From positions 1 to 64,000 of the forward strand of contig NZ_VTKZ01000003.1 of assembly GCF_020514115.1 (NCBI RefSeq): 64,000 nt of DNA, given 5' to 3'. Position 1 is the first letter of the stretch. Each line of letters begins with the position of its first letter. Source of the DNA: Synechococcus sp. MU1642. GTDB lineage: Bacteria > Cyanobacteriota > Cyanobacteriia > PCC-6307 > Cyanobiaceae. The notes beneath the pieces are model-generated. The model was not told the origin of the DNA and did no database searches. It saw only the letters and a list, made by a program, of their open reading frames with translations. A program made the position numbers and the translations under genes. Shown one piece after another: positions 42,239 to 50,573 of the stretch.

Positions 42239-43369
42239 ATGACGGGCATGCAGCGCTACAGCGGCGAGCATCTGGGCTCGGCTCCCCATATCGTCGTGCT
42301 CGGTTCCTGCAAGGTGGGTAATTTCGTTGTGAGCACGCCGGTGTTGCGTGGTTTGCGTGCCCGCTTCCCTGATGCGGTGATCGGCTTCATCGGCAGTGAG
42401 GTCACTGCTGATTTTGAAAGTGCCTTGCCCATGCTGGATTGGCGCTGTAGTTGGGATGATCCCCGTCCAGGCTCCGGATTGATCCTGCATCAGACATTGG
42501 CCGAACGGATTGAATGCCATGGCTCTGTGCAGCTGGCGCTCAATCTTGATGGTTTCAACCCGCTTACCTGCAGCCTGGTGCCTTGGTTGGAGCCGCTCTA
42601 CGTGGCGGGTGGCAGCCTCTGCGCCAATCGGCGCCGCGATTTGCCCTGGGGAGATCATCCGCGTCAGCGCTTCCTGGCGGATCCCGATTGGGACAGCCCG
42701 GCGTTCCAGCAGCGCTACGCCCATGTGTTCGGAAGTAATTACATCGCCGAACTCTTCTGCCAGCTCGCCTGGGTCCAGGACCATGTGGATCCCACAGCGA
42801 TTGAGCTTCCTTCTGCTGAGCCTCCCTTTGCTGTGCCAGATCTGCTGATCCACTGCACCACGGCTCGGGCCGCCAAGGTCTGGCCCTTCAGCTACTGGCG
42901 GCAGGTTTTGGAGGCTGCGGATTCTTATGGTTGGACAGTGGGGTTAGTGGGCAGCCCGCCAGCGGCCCAGAAGGAGGCATACAACGCGGGCGATGGCGAG
43001 GACAGCTTGCTGCAGAGCTCCGGGGTGGTTGATTTGCGCGGTCAAACCAGCCTGATGCAACTGGCCGGCGCCTGCCGTAAGGCAAAAGCGGTAATCAGCG
43101 TTGATGCAGGCCCTCTGCACATCGCTGCCGCTGTCGGGACTCCCACCTACGCGATTGTTGGCAACGATGACGAGGGCGTTGGAGCCAGCCCTGTGCGTCT
43201 TTGGATGCCTCGCTGCAGCAATGTGACACGCAGCATCAGCCCTGTCTCTTGCGACGCCTGTGCAGACAACCGATTTCGCAACGACGGTTGCCTGATTGAA
43301 AGTCACGCGTGCATGGCGGCTATTCAGCCGTCTGCGGTGATCAGATGGTTGAAGGTTCAGCTTTCTTGA
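42239..43369 (+). CDS. GT9-family (ADP-heptose:LPS heptosyltransferase-like) glycosyltransferase
   Basis: A 376-residue GT9 protein without TPRs. VLGSCKVGNFVVSTPVLRGLRARFPDAVIGF near 20-50 is the family N-terminal strand-loop with the catalytic-region Gly. LLIHCTTARAAKVWPFSYWRQVL near 200 is the P-loop-like sugar-nucleotide region with the K-x-W-P signature. ISVDAGPLHIAAAVGTPTYAIVG near 287-309 is the classic D-x-G-x-x-H motif, with the family His. A C-terminal CDACADNR-x-C-type Cys cluster is typical of some GT9 enzymes. ATG 42239 is chosen to avoid overlap with the divergent gene. It probably acts on an LPS or capsule core. Confidence 0.85.
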   Translation: MTGMQRYSGEHLGSAPHIVVLGSCKVGNFVVSTPVLRGLRARFPDAVIGFIGSEVTADFESALPMLDWRCSWDDPRPGSGLILHQTLAERIECHGSVQLALNLDGFNPLTCSLVPWLEPLYVAGGSLCANRRRDLPWGDHPRQRFLADPDWDSPAFQQRYAHVFGSNYIAELFCQLAWVQDHVDPTAIELPSAEPPFAVPDLLIHCTTARAAKVWPFSYWRQVLEAADSYGWTVGLVGSPPAAQKEAYNAGDGEDSLLQSSGVVDLRGQTSLMQLAGACRKAKAVISVDAGPLHIAAAVGTPTYAIVGNDDEGVGASPVRLWMPRCSNVTRSISPVSCDACADNRFRNDGCLIESHACMAAIQPSAVIRWLKVQLS

Positions 43370-44283
43370 CGGAGGGCATTGGCCATTGATGAGGCGCTGC
43401 GGAGGTGTTGACTTAAATGGTCCGCTAAATCTCTGCTGTGCAGGAATTTCCAGCAAGCATGGCTACCTACGGCCATCGGATTATAAGTCGTTTCAGTTGC
43501 AAACGCTTGGGCGATTTCTAGGGGTGGAAGTGGCTTTAGCTGGGGGACATACCGGCTGAAGAAAACATCCTCTGCTTCGATTTCGGGGCTGTTTTCCCCC
43601 CATTTTTTGCATGCTTGGGCCATTACAGTTCGATGACGTATGGACAAGCCTCCGTTCCCATGTAGGTGAGGGTAGGTGTCTGGATGGGGAGAGTTGTGAA
43701 TTGGTGTTTCGATTTTAAAGAACCGATTAATGTGTCCGCTTTTGTCTCTTTTCTCAAAGTATTCAGAGTGTTGTCTTGGTAGAAAAGGTGCGCCTAGATA
43801 GCAGAATTGGAAGAAGAATGGTTCAAGTGGTTTGGCTAGCAGTGCATCGGTTTGGATGATTAAAAGCTCTTCGTGAGGTAGTGCACTCCAAAAAGCTGTG
43901 GTTTTCAACATGCGATTGAAGCTGCTGTAATTGCTGAGATTTGTTCCTGGTAATAAGTCTTCGACGCATAAAAAGTGCGCCTCAAAATCTGGCGCGTGTT
44001 GATGAAGGTATGTACTGGCTTTAGAGAGATTGGCCCGGTCTGTAATGAGTAGTATTTCTGTGCCTTGAGGGCACATAAGCCATGTATTCAAAACCGTAAA
44101 AAGCCATTGATGGTCGATACGATTCTCGATCAATACAGCTGCTCTCTCACTGGGTTTTTGCGAAAATGCAAGGCCTTCGTGGCAGATGGGTAAAAGAATT
44201 TTCTCTAAGACAAATTTGCAATGTTGAAGCCACTGGTGTTCTCGGTGCTCAAGTATCAGTTTGAGTTCGTCGATGTCGTTCAT
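43357..44283 (-). CDS. DUF5672-like putative glycosyltransferase
   Basis: A 308-residue protein. Residues about 45-60 contain AAVLIENRIDHQWLFTVLNTWL, then LLITDRANL, then ELLIIQTDALLAKPLEPFF near 137-155 and HGNGGLSIRHR near 207. This is the DUF5672 pattern (E-x-R then Q-x-D-x-x-L then GNGG-x-S-x-R), a GT-A-like family in glycan loci. The Q-T-D of IIQTDA is the likely metal site. It overlaps the convergent GT9 gene by 13 bases and starts three bases before the stop of the gene at 44286, so the three genes 43357-45906 are one unit. Exact activity is unknown. Confidence 0.75.
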   Translation of the reverse strand: MNDIDELKLILEHREHQWLQHCKFVLEKILLPICHEGLAFSQKPSERAAVLIENRIDHQWLFTVLNTWLMCPQGTEILLITDRANLSKASTYLHQHAPDFEAHFLCVEDLLPGTNLSNYSSFNRMLKTTAFWSALPHEELLIIQTDALLAKPLEPFFFQFCYLGAPFLPRQHSEYFEKRDKSGHINRFFKIETPIHNSPHPDTYPHLHGNGGLSIRHRTVMAQACKKWGENSPEIEAEDVFFSRYVPQLKPLPPLEIAQAFATETTYNPMAVGSHACWKFLHSRDLADHLSQHLRSASSMANALRQES

Positions 44284-44285
44284 AC

Positions 44286-45158
44286 TTAGGAAAAAGTGGC
44301 TCCCCGTTCAAAGGCATGACGCTGCCAGAGTTGATCCTGATGGCGCACCATGAGAAAACGGAAGTGTGCTGGTATTGGTTTCATAATCTTGAGTACAGGC
44401 AATAACATTCCGCTTCCAGCCTGCTCCAGGGGGCCCGATAGCTGGAATGGGGCAATCCACTCATGATCAGTCCAATACTTAAGAACCTTCACAGCTTGCC
44501 TGCTGCTGAGGAAGTAGCAGCCGGAATGTGGATTGGTGGCTCGGTAGAAGTGGCGTTCCCCCAGAGGCCAGGGAATGCTGAGCATTTCACCGGTATCCCA
44601 GAACAGATCCGGTCGGCCCCCATCCGGATCTCCCGAGAGGATCACATCGCCTTGACCAGGGATTTGTTCGCAGCGGTGTGGCAGAAAGGCGTAGCCGCCA
44701 TCGCTGCAGCGATCCAGATAAAGGATCTTGGCGAAGAATTCTGGATCGCTCAGCAGTAAGTCATCTTCCATGTAGCCCACCAAGTCGTACGTATCGGCTT
44801 GCTCCAGCAGGTGGCGTGATGCCACCAGTGGCACTTGGCTGTAGTCGCTAACGCCGGGATCCAACCGTTCCAGTCCAGGATCATCGGGCAGGTCATCCGC
44901 CAGGCTGGCGTCAGGAGGCGTGAATAGTCGAATAGTGAGCTCCACGCCGTCGGTGCTCGCCAGTTCCCGGTTCACCACCGGTTGATTTCTACCCAATGAG
45001 GCGTGTATCCAGTGGCGGCGGCGGTGGAGGTTCAGGTTGCCGATCGTTGCTTTAAGAAGCGCCTTCTGTTTCAGGCCCCGCTTCGCTTCTGTTTGAGATG
45101 AATAGAGCGACCCTTCCTTGGGAGCAAACACATGCGGAATCGCTAGCAGTACTTTCAT
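44286..45158 (-). CDS. GT-A-like glycosyltransferase, paralogue of 15745-16668
   Basis: A 290-residue protein. Landmarks are VGYMEDDLLLSDPEFF near 120-135, AFLPHRCEQI near 157 and NPHSGCYFLSSRQ near 213. These match the gene at 15745 in order and spacing, and both start (M/V)(K/R)(V/I)LLAI. I chose ATG 45158; TTG 45161 lies directly before it and a GAGGAG site is upstream. It sits between the DUF5672-like and sulfotransferase genes with gaps of two to four bases. The two copies lie about 28 kb apart in opposite orientation, which would favour recombination between them if their nucleotide identity is high. Confidence 0.72.
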   Translation of the reverse strand: MKVLLAIPHVFAPKEGSLYSSQTEAKRGLKQKALLKATIGNLNLHRRRHWIHASLGRNQPVVNRELASTDGVELTIRLFTPPDASLADDLPDDPGLERLDPGVSDYSQVPLVASRHLLEQADTYDLVGYMEDDLLLSDPEFFAKILYLDRCSDGGYAFLPHRCEQIPGQGDVILSGDPDGGRPDLFWDTGEMLSIPWPLGERHFYRATNPHSGCYFLSSRQAVKVLKYWTDHEWIAPFQLSGPLEQAGSGMLLPVLKIMKPIPAHFRFLMVRHQDQLWQRHAFERGATFS

Positions 45159-45162
45159 CAAC

Positions 45163-45906
45163 TCAGCTCCTCAACCAGTCACTGCAATCCCAGCCCAGTA
45201 GGTTTTCCAACTGGCCAATCTCCTGCCAGAAGATCTGGCGCAGGCGCTCACGACACGCGGGGGACATCGCGTGGTCGTAGTCACCGTTGTGGCGTTCGAG
45301 CGGAGTGATGGCTTGGCGCGGAGGAATGCTGAGATGCTGCCAGATCTCGTCGAGGCAGGTCTGGGGGCTGAGGCGCAGTTGTTCTTGTCGGAGTACCAGT
45401 ACCTGCTCTCGGCCAAAGAAACGCCAGAGCCGTCTGAGTTGGGCGCTGTAAAAGCCCCGATCGATGTACGAGAAAACCCGGTGCTGGAATGGCAGGGCTT
45501 CGCGGCATCGGGCCTCCTCCTGTTCCAGCGCTAGGGCGAAGGGCAGCGGATCGTCTCCACGATGGTGTTCCATTGCCCAGTGTGAGTAAGCCCGCTCAAT
45601 TGGATTGCGGAGTATCACTATCAGGCGCATTGCGGGGTTGTAGCGCCAGATGCGCTCCGCTGCAGGATCCCAGTAGAGGCTGATCGGGGTCGCTTCTCCC
45701 CAAAGCTGCTCAGCATTTGCGTCTTTGAAATGGTGATGCAGTGCGTTCAGGTCTGGCTCAGGCCAGGCCTGCGTCTCATCATCGAAGAAGTGGAGTTCTT
45801 TAGCCGCCGGCAGGTGAATCTCTGGGTGTTGGCGCAGATAGGCCGCAAGAGCTGTCGTGCCGCTTTTCTGGGCACCGCACACCAGAAAGCACAGCCTTTT
45901 ACTCAA
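45163..45906 (-). CDS. Sulfotransferase (PAPS-dependent)
   Basis: A 247-residue sulfotransferase-1/heparan-type enzyme that would move sulfate from PAPS to a sugar hydroxyl. CGAQKSGTTALAAYLRQHP near 10-28 is the 5'-phosphosulfate-binding loop (K-S-G-T-T). IVILRNPIERAYSHWAMEHHRG near 102-123 is the 3'-phosphate-binding R-x-P-x-x-R-x-x-S element. It heads a unit with the GT-A-like and DUF5672-like genes (four- and two-base gaps). A second sulfotransferase-like gene is divergent 79 bases away. Together they imply sulfated glycan, a common feature of marine surface polymers. Confidence 0.9.
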   Translation of the reverse strand: MSKRLCFLVCGAQKSGTTALAAYLRQHPEIHLPAAKELHFFDDETQAWPEPDLNALHHHFKDANAEQLWGEATPISLYWDPAAERIWRYNPAMRLIVILRNPIERAYSHWAMEHHRGDDPLPFALALEQEEARCREALPFQHRVFSYIDRGFYSAQLRRLWRFFGREQVLVLRQEQLRLSPQTCLDEIWQHLSIPPRQAITPLERHNGDYDHAMSPACRERLRQIFWQEIGQLENLLGWDCSDWLRS

Positions 45907-45985
45907 GATCTGATAAGGGCTGAGCGGACTCTAGGGCTCCTGATAGCCCCGCTTAGGCTGATTTTCGGTTGGGGATGTTGTTTAG

Positions 45986-47023
45986 GTGTTTGTCACTGGT
46001 TGTCACCGCTCCGGCACGTCCCTGTTGGCTTCCTTGATGCATGGTCTGGTGACCGGCGAGGACCCTAGGCAGCGTCGTGGTGATCTGGAACTGAAGCTGG
46101 AGAACCCACTTGGCTTTTTCGAAAGCCAGCGTCTTGTGGAGACCAACGACGCTCTGCTTGGAGCTGTGGGCTGCCAGTGGGATCGACCTCCGCTTCTCCC
46201 TACCTGCTGGGACCAGCCTCCTCTGCTAAGTGCGCTTCAACCTCACCGAAGCAGACTCTCTGTTTATGCCCTTGAGCACTCATGGGTTGATAAAGATCCG
46301 CGGTTGTGTGTGACATATTCCGCTTATTTGCACATTCTCCTGCGTCGCATACCCCTTGTCGTTGCCCTCCGCGAACCGTTAGCGGTAGCCAAATCACTTC
46401 ATGCCCGCAATGGCTTCAGCCTGAATCGTGGTCTTGTGTTGTGGTGGATCTATAATCATCACATTGCTTCACAGCTGTGTTCAGAGGACTTGTTGCTCCT
46501 TTACAGCGATTTGCTGGCTTTTGATGATCAATCCCTGCAGCAGCATCTAGGTCCGTTTCTCGAGCTTCACAAGCATTCAAGGCCATCAGAAGATCAGACT
46601 CGGGCTTTAGTAACAACGCTGATTAGGCCGGAACTTAATCGAGCCGAGGCTCCGATTAATGCTGAACGTCGAGCTCTCATCCATCCATTGCTTCTGAAGA
46701 TTTGTGAGCATACTTATTCAAATATTATTAAGGCTGCGGACCAATTAATAAGTTACAAAGAGCATTTTAATTCTTTGCCCCGAGAAGTCTTAGAGTGTTC
46801 TATGCGTGATCAACTTCTGCCTGAAACTGAGGTTAGATTGCTCCAAAATCGTTTTCATTCTATTGAGAATGACATGAAAAAGATTGTCTCCTCCTTGGAG
46901 CAACGAGAGCTCGAGTGCATCTCGTACCAGAGAAAGCTCAAGGACCTTCAGAATTCCCATAGTTGGAGGATCACAGCTCCTATGCGTGCTTTAGGTGACT
47001 TCTTTCGGGCTGCATCTAGGTGA
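45986..47023 (+). CDS. Sulfotransferase-like protein with coiled-coil tail
   Basis: A 345-residue protein. VTGCHRSGTSLLASLMHGL near 3-21 is the 5'-phosphosulfate loop, with His-Arg in place of the usual Gln-Lys. VVALREPLAVAKSLHARNGFS near 126-146 is the 3'-phosphate region. Residues about 270-325 form a coiled coil (LLQNRFHSIENDMKKIVSSLEQREL). The tail SHSWRITAPMRAL is the S-x-S-W-R-x-T-x-P-x-R motif I recall at the ends of coiled coils of bacterial glycan-synthesis proteins. The start is GTG 45986. It may be a sulfotransferase tethered to an assembly complex, but loss of the Lys means activity needs testing. Confidence 0.75.
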   Translation: MFVTGCHRSGTSLLASLMHGLVTGEDPRQRRGDLELKLENPLGFFESQRLVETNDALLGAVGCQWDRPPLLPTCWDQPPLLSALQPHRSRLSVYALEHSWVDKDPRLCVTYSAYLHILLRRIPLVVALREPLAVAKSLHARNGFSLNRGLVLWWIYNHHIASQLCSEDLLLLYSDLLAFDDQSLQQHLGPFLELHKHSRPSEDQTRALVTTLIRPELNRAEAPINAERRALIHPLLLKICEHTYSNIIKAADQLISYKEHFNSLPREVLECSMRDQLLPETEVRLLQNRFHSIENDMKKIVSSLEQRELECISYQRKLKDLQNSHSWRITAPMRALGDFFRAASR

Positions 47024-47120
47024 TCCCGCTTCTGCCAAAAAATATAGGACTAAGACAAGATCATTGTCCAAAATTTTGGTCGTCATTTATCGCCCTTAGC
47101 TTTGGGGGTCGATCCACATA

Positions 47121-48431
47121 ATGGCCAATCAGAATGGCTCTGCCTCCTTCCCTGATTGGGGGGGAGCATCCAGGGTCCTTCGGGCTTGGAGAGAAAGTGG
47201 ACCGTGCGCAGCGGACTCCGTTCTTGCCGATGAAATTCAAACCCAGTCCGGTGGATTTTTACTTCAAGAACTTCATCATCGTTTGCATCGAGATCAAGGT
47301 CCCAGGCTGCTGATTGATGGATGTTGGTTGAGTCGACCCCATGGCGGTATCACGCGTGTCTGGCAGCAGATTCTTTCGACATGGCAGTTGCCTGGGTTGA
47401 TAAATGCTGAGTCACCTGTAGCTGTTATTGATCGAAAAAGTCACTTCAGTCTCACCAGTTCCCTCTTATCACTTGAGGGGCAAGAGGTTGATCCTCTTGA
47501 TCCTCAGGCAGTAGCAGATTTGTCAGAAGAAAACAGCTCTTTGGTGAATCAGTGGAAGGCCGATGTGTTTTGTTCTAGTTGGATTAGTAATTGTGGCTCT
47601 AATCGCCCGGCTTGTCCCGAACTTGCTTTGGTACATGACTGTTTGCCGGAGCGTATTCGGCCTGATCAACCAGAACTGATGGCTCTACGTCGCCGGTGGT
47701 GGCAGAAGGCAGTTACTCATCTTGCTGTGTCTTCGGCTACTGCTGAGGATCTCGCTTATTTGTTGCGGAAGCCTGATCTTCAACTCTCCTGGTGCCACCT
47801 TGCTCCTGCGGAGGTATTTCATCAAACTCATGATTCACCTAGCGAAGTGTCGCTCTGGCGCCGTCTTCAACAGGAGGCAGGCTTACCTGAAGCGTTCGTT
47901 CTCTTGCCGGCAACCAGTGCAATTGGCAGTTACAAAAACCCTGAGTTCGTGGCTCAGGCTCTCGCCGATCCAGATCTGCTTTGGCTGCCGCTAGTGCTTT
48001 GCGGCATTGCCGCAGAGCAGCGGGCCCAGGAGCTGGAGGTGCGCTTTCCCCATCTGCGTGGGCGGATTACGGCAGCCGGGTTTAGCGATTCCGAGCTGGC
48101 GACGGTTTACTGCCAGGCTCTTGCTGTAGTGATTCCTAGTCGAATTGAGGGTTTTGGTTTGCCTGCAATCGAGGTTATGGCATCTGGCGGTTTGTCTTTG
48201 GTGGCTGATGCCCGTGGTCTGCGGGAGGCTGGGGCTGAGGCGGCCCTTCGGTTTTCCCTGCGCAAGCCTGAGCAGCTCAGCGACCTTTTGAAGGTTGTGG
48301 CAAATACTTCATCTCGTAAATGGTTGCAGCGCAAGTTGCAACCGCGTGTGCGCTCACGCCTCGCTCGTCTCAATCCTGACCTTATCGGTTTGTCCTTGCT
48401 CGCTCAGGCACGAAGGGCCCTGCTTGTTTGA
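47121..48431 (+). CDS. GT4-type glycosyltransferase
   Basis: A 436-residue GT-B enzyme. LLIDGCWLSRPHGGITRVWQQIL near 61-83 is the acceptor loop with Gly-Gly. LALVHDCLPERI near 170 is the VHD region seen in mannosyltransferase-type GT4 enzymes. VLLPATSAIGSYKNPEFVAQAL near 257 and VIPSRIEGFGLPAIEVMASGGLSLV near 334-358 are the donor site with Glu-x7-Glu. The first 50 residues are an extra Gly/Ala-rich segment. It lies upstream of another GT4 gene and the ABC exporter pair on the same strand. Confidence 0.85.
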   Translation: MANQNGSASFPDWGGASRVLRAWRESGPCAADSVLADEIQTQSGGFLLQELHHRLHRDQGPRLLIDGCWLSRPHGGITRVWQQILSTWQLPGLINAESPVAVIDRKSHFSLTSSLLSLEGQEVDPLDPQAVADLSEENSSLVNQWKADVFCSSWISNCGSNRPACPELALVHDCLPERIRPDQPELMALRRRWWQKAVTHLAVSSATAEDLAYLLRKPDLQLSWCHLAPAEVFHQTHDSPSEVSLWRRLQQEAGLPEAFVLLPATSAIGSYKNPEFVAQALADPDLLWLPLVLCGIAAEQRAQELEVRFPHLRGRITAAGFSDSELATVYCQALAVVIPSRIEGFGLPAIEVMASGGLSLVADARGLREAGAEAALRFSLRKPEQLSDLLKVVANTSSRKWLQRKLQPRVRSRLARLNPDLIGLSLLAQARRALLV

Positions 48432-48592
48432 TCCAGGATCTGTTGGCTCTGTCTCAAAGGTAGGAAGAGGTTCACAGATTACGTTGACTTTGGTCGGTTC
48501 ATCCCTTGGTCTAGGTCGTACTCGGCCAGAGGTGATGGGACTGGAGAATAAGTGCCTTGTTACTTCCTAATGTTTCGGGGGGCAGTTGATCG

Positions 48593-49753
48593 GTGGCCAT
48601 TCAGCAAATACTTCGGGAGTGGCCACCTGGCTATGGCGGAGTTGAAAGGGTGGCCCACGAGCTGAGTCTTTGCTGGGGCGGAGTTACGTACAGCCTCGAT
48701 GTGCAGGGTCAGGCATGTTTGCGTCAGGATGCGCTACCGGTGACTTACATACGCAAGCGTTTGCGCTCGGTCGGGGTTGGCGGGCGCTTGCACGTGCCGT
48801 TGCCGAGCCGGCCACTCATATCTCTATTGGCTTCTTCTGATCCGCTTCATGGTCATTTGCCCTCTCCGGGGGTTCTGCTGCTGTTGGTTCTGGCACGCTT
48901 GTTAAGGCCTCGCCGCGTTGTGACGGCCCATTGGCATTCTTTTCTCGAGAAAACGCCCGGTTTAAGCGGCCTTTTGTTTGGGTTGTACCAGTGGATCGCT
49001 TTGCGGGTTCTCCCCCATCTGTCCGCAGTGGTCACCACATCTCCTGTGATGTCTGCTGAGCTGCAGCGTTGCGGTTGTTCCCCTGCCCAAGTGGTGGTGT
49101 TGCCCTGTTGTTTGAGCGCAAGCCAAGAACAAGCGGCCATGGCTTTACCTTTACCTGTGATGGAAGAGGGTGACCCATTACGAGTTCTTTTCATCGGTCG
49201 CCTCGACAGCTATAAACGTCTTGACTGGCTGCTTAAAGCATTGGCAGCCTTGAGGTCACCCTGGCGGTTGTCGGTGGTTGGGGATGGACCTAACCGCAGT
49301 CGCTTTGAGTATTTGGCGCAGAGGTTGTTCTTCAGCCAGCTTCGATCGGATTCAAAGTTGGTGCAGTTTCATGGGCGCTTGCCTGAGCGGGAAAAACAGG
49401 CCCAGATTTCTGCTTCAGATGTGTTGGTGTTGCCCTCCGACCGCAGCAATGAGGCTTTTGGCATCGTGCAGTTGGAAGCGATGGCGGCCGGCAGGATTGC
49501 CTTGGCTTTTGACCAGCCGCGATCGGGGATGGGCTGGGTCGGGCAGCTGTCCGGCTTGCCCTGGTCGCAGTCGCCCGAAGGGTTGGTAGAAGTGTTGCAG
49601 CGGTTGGCGGATCAGCCCCAGTTGCGCAACCTCATGTGTCTGAAGGCTCGGGACCGCTACACCACCTTGTTTGCTCGTTCCGTTTGGCTGCAGCAGTTAA
49701 CCAAGTTCGGAGACCGGTTGAAAACAGGTATGGTCCGTTCATGGACAGAGTGA
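48593..49753 (+). CDS. GT4-type glycosyltransferase
   Basis: A 386-residue GT-B enzyme starting at GTG 48593. QILREWPPGYGGVERVAHELSL near 5-25 is the acceptor loop. RVVTAHWHSFLEKTPGL near 102 is the central region. LRVLFIGRLDSYKRLDWLLKAL near 197-218 and VLPSDRSNEAFGIVQLEAMAAGRIAL near 281-306 make the GT4 donor site. It lies ten bases before the ABC exporter genes. In this arrangement such enzymes commonly finish or cap O-antigen-like chains before export; that is a family-level inference. Confidence 0.87.
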   Translation: MAIQQILREWPPGYGGVERVAHELSLCWGGVTYSLDVQGQACLRQDALPVTYIRKRLRSVGVGGRLHVPLPSRPLISLLASSDPLHGHLPSPGVLLLLVLARLLRPRRVVTAHWHSFLEKTPGLSGLLFGLYQWIALRVLPHLSAVVTTSPVMSAELQRCGCSPAQVVVLPCCLSASQEQAAMALPLPVMEEGDPLRVLFIGRLDSYKRLDWLLKALAALRSPWRLSVVGDGPNRSRFEYLAQRLFFSQLRSDSKLVQFHGRLPEREKQAQISASDVLVLPSDRSNEAFGIVQLEAMAAGRIALAFDQPRSGMGWVGQLSGLPWSQSPEGLVEVLQRLADQPQLRNLMCLKARDRYTTLFARSVWLQQLTKFGDRLKTGMVRSWTE

Positions 49754-49763
49754 AGGGTCATTG

Positions 49764-50573
49764 GTGATCAATCAGCAAGATCTCCCCCCTTTAAATGAAC
49801 GCCCGGTAGTGCTTGAGCTTGAGAATGTCTGTTTGGACATTCCTGTTTTCACGACGGAAACCCGTTCTCTCAAAGCATCCCTGATTCGCTCCGTCACTGG
49901 AGGTCACCTGAGTCGCAGTCGAGGAGGTGCAGTGATTACTGCTCTTCATGGGGTGACTTTGAACGTCCATCAGGGGGGGAGGGTGGCCCTTATCGGTCAT
50001 AACGGTGCTGGAAAATCGTCCTTCCTGCGGCTTGTTTCGGGCATCTACAAGCACACTTCCGGCCACTTCAAGGCCCATGTGCCTGTATTTCCGATGATTC
50101 ACAAGGGATTTGTTACGAGTCCGGAGCTCAGTGGCCTTCAGGCGATCAAGGCTCACTATCTGTTGGCGCACGGTCATCTCCGTGGCTTCGGGGAGTTCTG
50201 CGAGGACGTAATTGATTTTTCTGGTCTAGGCGACTTCATCCATTTGCCGGTGAAGACCTACAGCCAGGGCATGGCAGCGCGTCTTTTGTTTGCCGTACTT
50301 ACTGGAGGTAGTCACGAGTGCCTAGCTATGGACGAGGGGTTAGGCGCAGGCGACACCAGTTTTTACGAAAAAGCCCAGGAGCGCATGACCCGCTTTCTCA
50401 GTTCAGCTGGCACCTTGTTGCTTGCTTCCCACTCAGACGAGTTGTTGCGACGTTTTTGTCGCCGCGGTTTGGTGTTCGACAGTGGTCGCGTGGTGTTTTC
50501 CGGGCCTCTAGACGACGCGCTGGAGTACTACCACCGCACCCATTGTTCTTCCTCCATGAGGATGGCGTCATGA
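49764..50573 (+). CDS. Polysaccharide ABC exporter, ATP-binding subunit (Wzt/KpsT type)
   Basis: A 269-residue ATPase for ABC-2 export of O-antigen or capsule. Walker A is GHNGAGKSS near 75-83, signature YSQGM near 167 (in place of LSGG, as in the Wzt/TagH family), Walker B ECLAMDEGLGAGD near 185, and an H-loop SHSDELLRRFC near 216. The 270-residue size means it lacks the C-terminal carbohydrate-binding domain of long Wzt, so it resembles KpsT/TagH or short Wzt. I chose GTG 49764 because AGGG lies five bases upstream. Its stop and the next ATG overlap (ATGA). Confidence 0.92.
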   Translation: MINQQDLPPLNERPVVLELENVCLDIPVFTTETRSLKASLIRSVTGGHLSRSRGGAVITALHGVTLNVHQGGRVALIGHNGAGKSSFLRLVSGIYKHTSGHFKAHVPVFPMIHKGFVTSPELSGLQAIKAHYLLAHGHLRGFGEFCEDVIDFSGLGDFIHLPVKTYSQGMAARLLFAVLTGGSHECLAMDEGLGAGDTSFYEKAQERMTRFLSSAGTLLLASHSDELLRRFCRRGLVFDSGRVVFSGPLDDALEYYHRTHCSSSMRMAS

